From Rhodanobacter glycinis (GTDB lineage Bacteria; Pseudomonadota; Gammaproteobacteria; Xanthomonadales; Rhodanobacteraceae), in NCBI RefSeq assembly GCF_900114325.1, contig NZ_FOSR01000001.1, positions 203,693 through 267,692 on the forward strand: DNA of 64,000 bases, read 5' to 3'. The notes under the pieces were generated by a model. The model searched no databases and had not been told where the DNA came from. It was given only the letters and a program-made list of their open reading frames with translations. Of the stretch, positions 8,136 through 14,900 are shown in pieces (the stretch's first letter is position 1; each line of letters begins with the position of its first letter). Made by a program: the position numbers and the translations under genes.

Positions 8136-10397
8136 ATGTCCACCACGCCTATCGCCGCACGTCACAAGGGTTTCAATCGCGCCGAAATCGTCGATCAGAA
8201 CTTCAGCGAGTTCGTGCAGCAATGGCAGGGTGAGACACATGCGGCGCCGCGTGACGACGAACCGGTGTTGCCGGGCAGTGCGCTTGATGCCAAGGGTTTT
8301 CGCGAGCTGTTCGAGTCGCAGCTGGTCTCGCGCCATCTCGATCTGATGGCGCGCGTGCTGCGCGTGCAGAACAAGGTGTTCTACACCATCGGTTCGTCCG
8401 GTCACGAAGGCAATGCGATGGTGGCGCGACTGACCCGGCATACCGATCCGGCTTTCCTGCATTACCGTTCCGGCGGTTTCATGGCCGAGCGCTTCCGCAA
8501 GTTGCCGGGGATGGACCCGGTGATGGATTCGGCGTTGTCGTTCGCCGCCAGCAAGGACGATCCCGCCTCCGGTGGTCGCCACAAGGTGTGGGGCAGCAAG
8601 CCGTTGTGGGTGTTGCCGCAGACCTCGACGATCGCCTCGCACCTGCCCAAGGCGCTGGGCACGGCGGTGGCCATCGACCACGCACGGCGTATCGGCCACG
8701 TGCTGCCGGTGCCGGACGATTCCATTGCGATCTGTTCGTTCGGCGATGCGTCGAGCAACCACGCCACCGCGCAGACCGCGTTCAACGCGGCTGGCTGGAC
8801 CGCCTACCAGAAGCTGCCTGCGCCGGTGTTGTTCGTGTGCGAGGACAACGGCATCGGCATCTCGGTGAAGACGCCGAACGACTGGGTGGCGAGCAATTTC
8901 CGTCAGCGCTCGAACCTCGATTATTTCTTCGCCGATGGCCTCGACCTGGCTGAAGGCTATGCGCAGGTGCAGCGCGCGGTGGAACATTGCCGCCACACGC
9001 GCCGCCCGACTTTCCTGCATCTGAAGACCACCCGCATCATGGGCCACGCCGGTACCGATTTCGAGATCGAGTGGCGCTCGATCGAGGAACTGGTAGCGCT
9101 GGAGGCGACCGATCCGCTGCTGCGTTCGGCCGCGATTGCGCTGGAATCGGGCGTGTACGACAAGGACGAATTGCTGGCCATGTACGAAGCCATGCGCAAG
9201 CGCTGCTTCGCCGCGGCCGAGGAAGCCGACCGTCGTCCGCGGCTGGAACGGCTGGATGACGTGATGGCGCCATTGGCGCCGTACACGCCAGCCAAAGTGA
9301 AGGCCGAGGCCGAGCGTGGCGATTACGCCGAGGCGCGGCTGAAGGCGTTCGGCGGCGAGGCGAAGCTGCCGGAGAACCAGCCGCCGCGGCACCTGGCGAT
9401 CCAGATCGGCCAGGCGCTGCACGACATCATGGCGAAGTACCCCGAGTCGCTGCTGTTCGGCGAGGACGTGGCGCAGAAGGGCGGCGTGTACACGGTTACC
9501 AAAGGCCTGCACAAGGCGTTCAAGAACAGTCGCGTGTTCAATACGCTGCTCGACGAGACGACCATTCTTGGCCTGGCCCAGGGCTACGCCAACATGGGCA
9601 TGCTGCCAATTCCCGAGATCCAGTACCTGGCGTATTTCCACAATGCGGGCGACCAGATCCGCGGCGAGGCCGCATCGCTGCAGTTCTTCTCCAACAACCA
9701 GTACCGCAACCCGCTGGTGATGCGCGTGGCATCGCTGGGTTACCAGCGCGGCTTCGGCGGCCACTTCCACAACGACAACTCGATTGCCGCGCTGCGCGAC
9801 ATTCCCGGTCTCGTCGTTGGTTGCCCGTCGCGTGGCGACGATGCCGCCACCATGCTGCGCACGCTGACCGCGCTGGCCAAGGTGGATGGCCGCGTCTGCG
9901 CTTTCCTCGAACCCATCGCGCTGTACATGGCCAAGGATCTGTATGAAGCCGGCGACGGCGCGTGGCAGTTCGCCTATCCCGCGCCGGGCGAGGCGATGAT
10001 CCTGGGTGAAGGGCGCGTCTACGACGCGGATGCGGACGACCTGGTGGTGTTCACCTTCGGCAATGGCGTACCGATGGCGCTGCGCGCCGCGCGCACCATC
10101 GAAAAAGAACAGGGCTGGAAGGTGCGCGTGGTCGACCTGCGCTGGCTGGCGCCGCTCAACGACGCATTCATCGCCGCGCAGGCGAAAAGTGCCAAACGCA
10201 TCATCGTGCTGGACGAAGGGCGCAAGAGCGCCGGCGTGGGCGAGGGCGTAATCACCGCCATCGTCGAGGCCGGCTTCGGCAGCACGCCGCTGCAGCGCGT
10301 GGTGGGCGCCGACACGTTCACGCCACTGGCCGGTGCGGCCTTCCTGGTGTTGCCGGGTGACGCAGACGTGGTGGCCGCGGCGCGCAAACTGGCCTGA
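8136..10397 (+). CDS. Fused E1 alpha-beta 2-oxoacid dehydrogenase (thiamine diphosphate-dependent)
   Basis: The 753-residue protein joins the two subunits of a branched-chain-type 2-oxoacid dehydrogenase E1. The alpha half (about 1-400) carries the ThDP-binding block GDASSNHATAQ at 203-213 and the CEDNGIGIS segment. The beta half (about 413-753) starts NQPPRHLAIQIGQAL and carries FGEDVAQKGGVY with the cofactor-activating glutamate, then RAARTIEKEQG and VVDLRWLAPL. It would decarboxylate a 2-oxoacid and pass the acyl group to a lipoyl E2; neither E2 nor E3 is encoded nearby. The ATG at 8136 is chosen because alpha-subunit sequence begins there. Proximity to gcdH suggests, but does not prove, a substrate such as 2-oxoadipate. 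Confidence 0.88.
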   Translation: MSTTPIAARHKGFNRAEIVDQNFSEFVQQWQGETHAAPRDDEPVLPGSALDAKGFRELFESQLVSRHLDLMARVLRVQNKVFYTIGSSGHEGNAMVARLTRHTDPAFLHYRSGGFMAERFRKLPGMDPVMDSALSFAASKDDPASGGRHKVWGSKPLWVLPQTSTIASHLPKALGTAVAIDHARRIGHVLPVPDDSIAICSFGDASSNHATAQTAFNAAGWTAYQKLPAPVLFVCEDNGIGISVKTPNDWVASNFRQRSNLDYFFADGLDLAEGYAQVQRAVEHCRHTRRPTFLHLKTTRIMGHAGTDFEIEWRSIEELVALEATDPLLRSAAIALESGVYDKDELLAMYEAMRKRCFAAAEEADRRPRLERLDDVMAPLAPYTPAKVKAEAERGDYAEARLKAFGGEAKLPENQPPRHLAIQIGQALHDIMAKYPESLLFGEDVAQKGGVYTVTKGLHKAFKNSRVFNTLLDETTILGLAQGYANMGMLPIPEIQYLAYFHNAGDQIRGEAASLQFFSNNQYRNPLVMRVASLGYQRGFGGHFHNDNSIAALRDIPGLVVGCPSRGDDAATMLRTLTALAKVDGRVCAFLEPIALYMAKDLYEAGDGAWQFAYPAPGEAMILGEGRVYDADADDLVVFTFGNGVPMALRAARTIEKEQGWKVRVVDLRWLAPLNDAFIAAQAKSAKRIIVLDEGRKSAGVGEGVITAIVEAGFGSTPLQRVVGADTFTPLAGAAFLVLPGDADVVAAARKLA

Positions 10398-10442
10398 GCG
10401 CAGATGAGGCTGTAGATCCAGCCCCGCCATGATCCTGCTCGT

Positions 10443-10464
10443 CATTCCGGCCTGCGCCGGAATG
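10443..10464. repeat. Small inverted repeat CATTCCGGC/GCCGGAATG
   Basis: A 9-bp perfect stem with a 4-base loop lies between the convergent E1 and diguanylate cyclase genes. It is of the widespread GTCATTCCGGC type found between genes in many GC-rich proteobacteria and could act as a bidirectional transcript end, although no T tract follows. Confidence 0.5.
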
Positions 10465-10515
10465 GCGAGTGTTGGAATAGACGAGGTGGATGCACGCCCC
10501 CCGCTCAGGCCAAGC

Positions 10516-12243
10516 TTATTCCACGACCTTCAACGGTTGCCGCGAGCGCACGGCCTTGGGGCGGGTGCCGCTTACCTGGACCCGGTTGCGGCCGTCCAGC
10601 TTGGCCATATACATGGCCTGGTCGGCGCGTTCGATCCAGCTGTCCATGGTTTCGTTCGGATGGTGCATGGCCAGACCAATGCTGACGCTGAGGCGGCCGC
10701 CTTCGTTGTCCAGCGGGATCTCCAGCCGGTGCACGCGGCGGCACAGGCGGATGGCCACCTGCGTGGCTGGTTCTTGTGGTGTGCCGTGCAGCAGTGCCAC
10801 GAATTCCTCGCCGCCGTAGCGACCGAGCCGATCCAGCGGACGCAGCTCGTGGCGCAGGGCGTCGGCCACGGCGACCAGTGCGCGATCACCCGCCGCGTGG
10901 CCCTGGTGATCGTTGAGGATCTTGAAATGGTCGAGGTCGAGGAACAGCAGTGTCATCGGCTGTCCGACATGGGCGCGCAAGGTTTCCTCGACGGCCTCGC
11001 GCCAGGCACGCCGATTGAGCACATTGGTCAGCGCATCATGGTCGGCCAGCACCTGCACCGAGGCATGCGTGCGGCGCATGCTGAGAGCGTGGTCGGCCAG
11101 GCCGAACGACAGCACCAGCGCTTCCAGTGCGCCGGCGGCAAGGCTGGCGTTGCCCAGCCAGCGGGCGCCGGCCAGGGTGCCGCTGATTTCGGCACTCCAC
11201 AGCGCTGTCAACGCCAGCAAGGGCATCCAGCCGAACAGGAAAAACCACGCGTGGCGCGAACCGCGGATCGCGGCGACCAGCGAGGCCACGCCTAGCAGCA
11301 CCGAGCCGAGGATCAGCAGCGGGTCGATCAGCAACTGGCCGATGTTCTGCAGTGGCTTGAAGCCGCAGGCGCGCATCACGGTCACCAGCAGCATGCCCAC
11401 CGCCAGCGCCATCGCCGGCGCGCGAAGCAGCGGGGCAAAGCGGCGCAACTCGCAAAAGCGCACCGCGAACAGTGCGGCAAAGGCCATCGACAAACCGATC
11501 GCGACCGAGGTGGCCACGGGCGAGAGGCCGGCCAGCCATGCCATCTCCAATGGATGGAACAGGAAACCGCTGCGTGTGCCCTGGATGAACGCGTAGCAGA
11601 GCAGGAAACCGGCATACCAGGCGAACGTGGCATCGCGCAGCATTGGCGCAATGCACAGCGCCATCAGCGCCATGGCCAGCATCACCGCAAAGCAGGCACT
11701 GGCGAAAACCAGCCAGCGCGCGTCCAGGCGCAGGAATTCGCTGGCGCTGAGCAGGGCAAAGCTGGCAGGCGCCACCGCACCAGCCCCGGGTTCGAAGCGC
11801 AGCAGGACAAGGCCCGCGCCGTGCGGGTCATCGCCGAGCGACCAGGCCAGGCGTCCATGGGCGTGGCTGGGGGCGGTGAAGTCATCCAGCGCCAGCGTTA
11901 CGGCGGTGCCGTAGGCATCGTAGAGCGCCACCTTGCCGGGTGGCGGCGGGTTGACCGTCAGCACGTGGCCGGCAAGGGCTCCGGGCGGCTGGGCCTGCAG
12001 GACCACCCACGCGCCCAATCCCTGCACAGGGAAATGCTGCAACTGGCCCGGATCGAAGCTGCGCAGGTCACCGTGGCGGTAGTCCTGCAGTACGCGTTGG
12101 GGCGTGTCGCCAGCCTGCACTTCGCGCCAGGCACCGTTGAGCGGCGTGGCGGCGTGAACGGCAGGGCCCAGCAAAAGCAACGCCATGCCCAGCGCGGGCA
12201 GCCAACGCCACGCCGGACCGGATGGCCAGTGCCATTTCCCCAT
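10516..12243 (-). CDS. Membrane diguanylate cyclase with 7TMR-DISM-like sensor
   Basis: The enzyme makes cyclic di-GMP from two GTP. The 575-residue product has an N-terminal signal/anchor (MGKWHWPSGPAWRW then a hydrophobic run), a periplasmic domain of roughly 140 residues, seven or eight hydrophobic helices typical of the 7TMR-DISM module, and a C-terminal GGDEF domain. The active site reads YGGEEF at 476-481. An RPLD inhibitory site lies exactly five residues before it, so product feedback is expected. The start at 12243 follows a strong GGGGGTGG ribosome site; an upstream ATG at 12276 is less likely. The gene is divergent from the FMN reductase gene. The sensed ligand is unknown. Confidence 0.88.
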   Translation of the reverse strand: MGKWHWPSGPAWRWLPALGMALLLLGPAVHAATPLNGAWREVQAGDTPQRVLQDYRHGDLRSFDPGQLQHFPVQGLGAWVVLQAQPPGALAGHVLTVNPPPPGKVALYDAYGTAVTLALDDFTAPSHAHGRLAWSLGDDPHGAGLVLLRFEPGAGAVAPASFALLSASEFLRLDARWLVFASACFAVMLAMALMALCIAPMLRDATFAWYAGFLLCYAFIQGTRSGFLFHPLEMAWLAGLSPVATSVAIGLSMAFAALFAVRFCELRRFAPLLRAPAMALAVGMLLVTVMRACGFKPLQNIGQLLIDPLLILGSVLLGVASLVAAIRGSRHAWFFLFGWMPLLALTALWSAEISGTLAGARWLGNASLAAGALEALVLSFGLADHALSMRRTHASVQVLADHDALTNVLNRRAWREAVEETLRAHVGQPMTLLFLDLDHFKILNDHQGHAAGDRALVAVADALRHELRPLDRLGRYGGEEFVALLHGTPQEPATQVAIRLCRRVHRLEIPLDNEGGRLSVSIGLAMHHPNETMDSWIERADQAMYMAKLDGRNRVQVSGTRPKAVRSRQPLKVVE

Positions 12244-12422
12244 AGTCCACCCCCGAATACTGATCCTTAGTCGCATGGGTGCGTGAAACGTCGCCGGGTC
12301 CGTTCATGGCGAGGCACCCTTCACACAGGCTACGCCGATATTGCGGCAGAGTGGATACTTCGAGTCCCGGTCGCGTGGCCGCATGCCGCCGGTGGCGATT
12401 TTCCGGCCCGTCAGGAGGCAGC

Positions 12423-12983
12423 ATGGACACGATCAAGGTAGCGGTATTCATCGGCAGCCTGCGCAAGGCTTCGATCAACCGGCGGCTGGCGCGGGCCGTG
12501 GCGCAGCTGGCGCCGGACGATGTCGTGTTCGAGCCGGTGCGGATCGACGATCTGCCCCTGTATGACCAGGATTTCGACGGGGACTATCCAGCCCAGGGCA
12601 AGCGGCTGAAACAGGCTGTCGAATCGGCCGATGCGCTGCTGTTTGTCACCCCGGAATACAACCGTTCGATTCCCGGCGTGCTGAAGAACGCGCTGGATCT
12701 GGGCTCCCGGCCCTGGGGGACCAATTCCTTCGCCGGCAAGCCCGGCGGCGTGATCGGCGCCTCCATCGGCGCCACCGGCAGCGCGCTGGCCCAGCAACAC
12801 CTGCGCAACGTGCTGGCCTACCTGGATGTGGTGCTGTTGGCGCAGCCGGAGGTGTACGTGCAGTTCAAGGACGACACGCTGATCGACGCCGAGGGACACG
12901 TGTCCAACGAGGGCACGCAGAAATTCCTGCAAGGGTTCGTCGACCGCTACGTGGCGTGGGTGCGCAGCCACCTGCAGGCCTGA
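12423..12983 (+). CDS. NADPH-dependent FMN reductase / quinone reductase (flavodoxin-like)
   Basis: The 186-residue protein fits the NADPH-dependent FMN reductase family, which reduces flavin, quinones or azo compounds with NAD(P)H in the cytoplasm. The FMN phosphate-binding loop is GSLRKASINRRLA starting at residue 11, and the second flavin-contact block is PEYNRSIPGVLKNALD around 78-93. A clear AGGAGG ribosome site precedes the ATG at 12423. It is monocistronic and divergent from the diguanylate cyclase gene. Family is secure; physiological acceptor is not. Confidence 0.88.
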   Translation: MDTIKVAVFIGSLRKASINRRLARAVAQLAPDDVVFEPVRIDDLPLYDQDFDGDYPAQGKRLKQAVESADALLFVTPEYNRSIPGVLKNALDLGSRPWGTNSFAGKPGGVIGASIGATGSALAQQHLRNVLAYLDVVLLAQPEVYVQFKDDTLIDAEGHVSNEGTQKFLQGFVDRYVAWVRSHLQA

Positions 12984-13281
12984 GGGGCCGGCTTGCCTGC
13001 ACGGCATCGGTACGACTGCTGCCGAATATCGCGCCGGCTGCCCGGCGAAAGGCGCGCTGGCCAGAGTGCCTGCCGGATCGTCGGTTCTGCGGCAGCGAAC
13101 CCGCGCGGCGGACTGTGGTCCATGAACCGGTATCAGCCGGTCCGGTTGCCGGATAACCCGTGTGCCGCGTACCCGTGTGACATGCCGTGGCATCCGAGTG
13201 ACGCGGTGCAGGCCGCGGGTTAGGATGGGCCGCTACGGCTGGCGGTCGCAGCCATTTCATTGTCCCCAGGAGTCAACCACG

Positions 13282-14037
13282 ATGCGTTCCGGCAATCCCG
13301 TCCTGCAGGAAAAAGCCTTCCGCGACTTGCCCGCCACCGGCGAGCGGATGACCATGAACGGCACCATTGCGCGTACCGGGTTGCTGCTGTTGCTGGCGGT
13401 GATCACCGGCGGGTGGACCTGGCACCACTTCGTCGAGGTGGCACGCAGCGGCGGCTTGCCGGCCGGGCTGGCGGCGATCTCGCCGTACATCTGGGGTGGG
13501 CTGATCGTAGGCCTGGTACTGGCACTGGTGACCACGTTTGCCAGCCGCTGGGCGGGCCTGACCGCACCGTTCTACGCGATGGCCGAAGGCTGCGCGCTGG
13601 GCGGCATCTCGGTGATGCTGGAAATGCGTTATCCGGGTATCGTGCTGCAGGCGGTGATGCTCACGGCCGGCGTGCTGGCGGTAATGCTGCTGCTGTACCG
13701 CTCAGGCATCATCAAGGTGACCGACAAGTTCCGCATGGGCGTGGTGGCCGCCACCGGCGCCATTGCACTGCTGTACCTGGTCGACATCGGCCTGCGTGCG
13801 TTCACCAGCATCCAGATTCCCTTCATCCACGAATCCGGCGCGCTGGGCATCGGCTTCAGCCTGCTGGTGGTGGGTCTGGCGGCACTGAACCTGGTGCTCG
13901 ACTTCGACATGATCGAACGCGCCACCGCACAGGGCGCGCCGAAGTACATGGAATGGTACGGCGCGTTCGCGTTGATGGTGACGCTGGTGTGGCTGTACAT
14001 GGAAATTCTGCGCCTGCTGTCGAAGGCGCGTCGCTGA
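13282..14037 (+). CDS. Bax inhibitor-1 / YccA-family membrane protein
   Basis: The 251-residue protein has a short soluble N-terminus (MRSGNPVLQEKAFRDL) that is characteristic of a bacterial BI-1/YccA subgroup, followed by seven hydrophobic segments. Members are pH- or calcium-responsive channels or modulators of the FtsH membrane protease. Near the C-terminus the acidic stretch LVLDFDMIERA and the GAPKYMEWYGAFALMVTLVW block match the conserved aspartate region of the family. CCAGGAG upstream fixes the ATG at 13282. The next gene starts 29 bases after its stop. Confidence 0.88.
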   Translation: MRSGNPVLQEKAFRDLPATGERMTMNGTIARTGLLLLLAVITGGWTWHHFVEVARSGGLPAGLAAISPYIWGGLIVGLVLALVTTFASRWAGLTAPFYAMAEGCALGGISVMLEMRYPGIVLQAVMLTAGVLAVMLLLYRSGIIKVTDKFRMGVVAATGAIALLYLVDIGLRAFTSIQIPFIHESGALGIGFSLLVVGLAALNLVLDFDMIERATAQGAPKYMEWYGAFALMVTLVWLYMEILRLLSKARR

Positions 14038-14066
14038 TCGGCATTTTCAATGCGGAGGGGCAGGGC

Positions 14067-14393
14067 ATGATCGTGGTCACGACGGAAAATGTTCACGGCC
14101 GCCAGGTGCGTGAAGTGAAGGGCCAGGTGTTTGGCGTGGTGGTGCGTAGCCGTGGCATCGGCGGCAACCTGATGGCCGGTCTGCGCTCGATCGTGGGCGG
14201 CGAGATCCACGAGTACACGCAGATGCTGGAAGAAGCGCGCCGGCACGCGCTGGACCGGTTGGTGAAGAACGCCACCGCGATGGGCGCCAACGCGGTGGTG
14301 ATGATGCGCTTCGACTCGGCCGAAATCGGCCAGACGATGAGCGAGATCGTCGCCTATGGCACCGCCGTGGTGCTCGATCCGCCAGCCATCTGA
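14067..14393 (+). CDS. YbjQ/UPF0145-family protein
   Basis: A 108-residue protein of the YbjQ (UPF0145, putative heavy-metal-binding) family. Diagnostic pieces are MIVVTTENVHGRQV at the start, GVVVRSRGIGGNLMAGLRSIVGGEIHEYT in the middle and ATAMGANAVVMMRFDS near the end. Members form pentameric rings; their biochemical role is unsettled. GGAGGGGCAGGG is a strong ribosome site. It lies between a BI-1 gene and a small membrane-protein gene (8-base gap), so the three are probably one transcript, which suggests a membrane-related role. Confidence 0.88.
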   Translation: MIVVTTENVHGRQVREVKGQVFGVVVRSRGIGGNLMAGLRSIVGGEIHEYTQMLEEARRHALDRLVKNATAMGANAVVMMRFDSAEIGQTMSEIVAYGTAVVLDPPAI

Positions 14394-14401
14394 GTCGCAC
14401 C

Positions 14402-14707
14402 ATGCTGCCTGTCGTGTTGTACGTCGTCGGTGGCGTGCTGCTGCTTGGTGCAGTGCTGGCGGCGATCACCGGCCTGTTCGCGATGTTGCTGCCACAGCTC
14501 ATCGTGGGTGGATTGCTGCTGGTGGTGGGACTGGCGATCGAGCGTTGGCGCTACAAGCCGTTGCAGGATGACCGCCCCGATCCGCGCTGGATCGATACCG
14601 GCGAGCGTTTCGTCGATCCGGAAACCGGCGCGCTGGTGGCGGTGTATCACGACCCCGCCGATGGCGGCCGGCATTACGTGAAGGCGAAAGTGGGGCGGGT
14701 GGCCTGA
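14402..14707 (+). CDS. Small membrane protein of unknown function
   Basis: The 101-residue product has two adjoining hydrophobic helices (VVLYVVGGVLLLGAVLAAITGLF and LIVGGLLLVVGLAIE) and a polar C-terminal half containing WIDTGERFVDPETG and GGRHYVKAKVG. It starts 8 bases after the YbjQ-family gene and ends just before a palindromic repeat, so it is the last gene of that operon. No known family is recognised; the soluble tail could be a short beta-rich domain facing the cytoplasm. Confidence 0.7.
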   Translation: MLPVVLYVVGGVLLLGAVLAAITGLFAMLLPQLIVGGLLLVVGLAIERWRYKPLQDDRPDPRWIDTGERFVDPETGALVAVYHDPADGGRHYVKAKVGRVA

Positions 14708-14736
14708 GCGGATGTGCAAAGATCCGAAGTGATCGT

Positions 14737-14804
14737 GTAGGAACCCGCTCGCGGGCGATGCTTTTCGAGATTCGGGAGAGCATCGCCCGCGAGCGGGCTT
14801 CTAC
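14737..14804. repeat. GTAGGAGC-type palindromic repeat (subfamily A, copy 2)
   Basis: A long, nearly perfect palindrome. Its left arm begins GTAGGAACCCGCTCGCGGGC and its right arm ends GCCCGCGAGCGGGCTTCTAC, with the inner halves GATGCT/AGCATC around a short loop. It lies between convergent genes (small membrane protein and M16 protease). It is the best-preserved subfamily A copy in the window. Confidence 0.85.
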
Positions 14805-14862
14805 GCGAGTCGCTCCTGCGCCGCGGCTGTGTGCCCGGCAGCGCAAGCCTTGAGCTTGAACC

Positions 14863-14889
14863 GGCCCGCATGACGCGGGCCGGTTTCAT
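14863..14889. terminator. Bidirectional terminator between the small membrane protein and M16 protease genes
   Basis: An 11-bp perfect stem AACCGGCCCGC/GCGGGCCGGTT with a short loop, followed by TTTCATTG on the plus strand. It lies about a dozen bases beyond the stop codon of the minus-strand M16 protease gene. Confidence 0.65.
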
Positions 14890-14900
14890 TGCTTTGGTGC

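Noticed and set aside
7950-10445. An 831-codon minus-strand frame opposite the fused E1
   Set aside because: Low-complexity His/Arg/Gln-rich translation is typical of an antisense frame in high-GC DNA; the plus-strand protein has clear ThDP motifs.
13000-13281. A gene in the 298-base gap before the BI-1/YccA gene
   Set aside because: Open frames exist but look random; the stretch is best read as the promoter region, and no clear element could be named.
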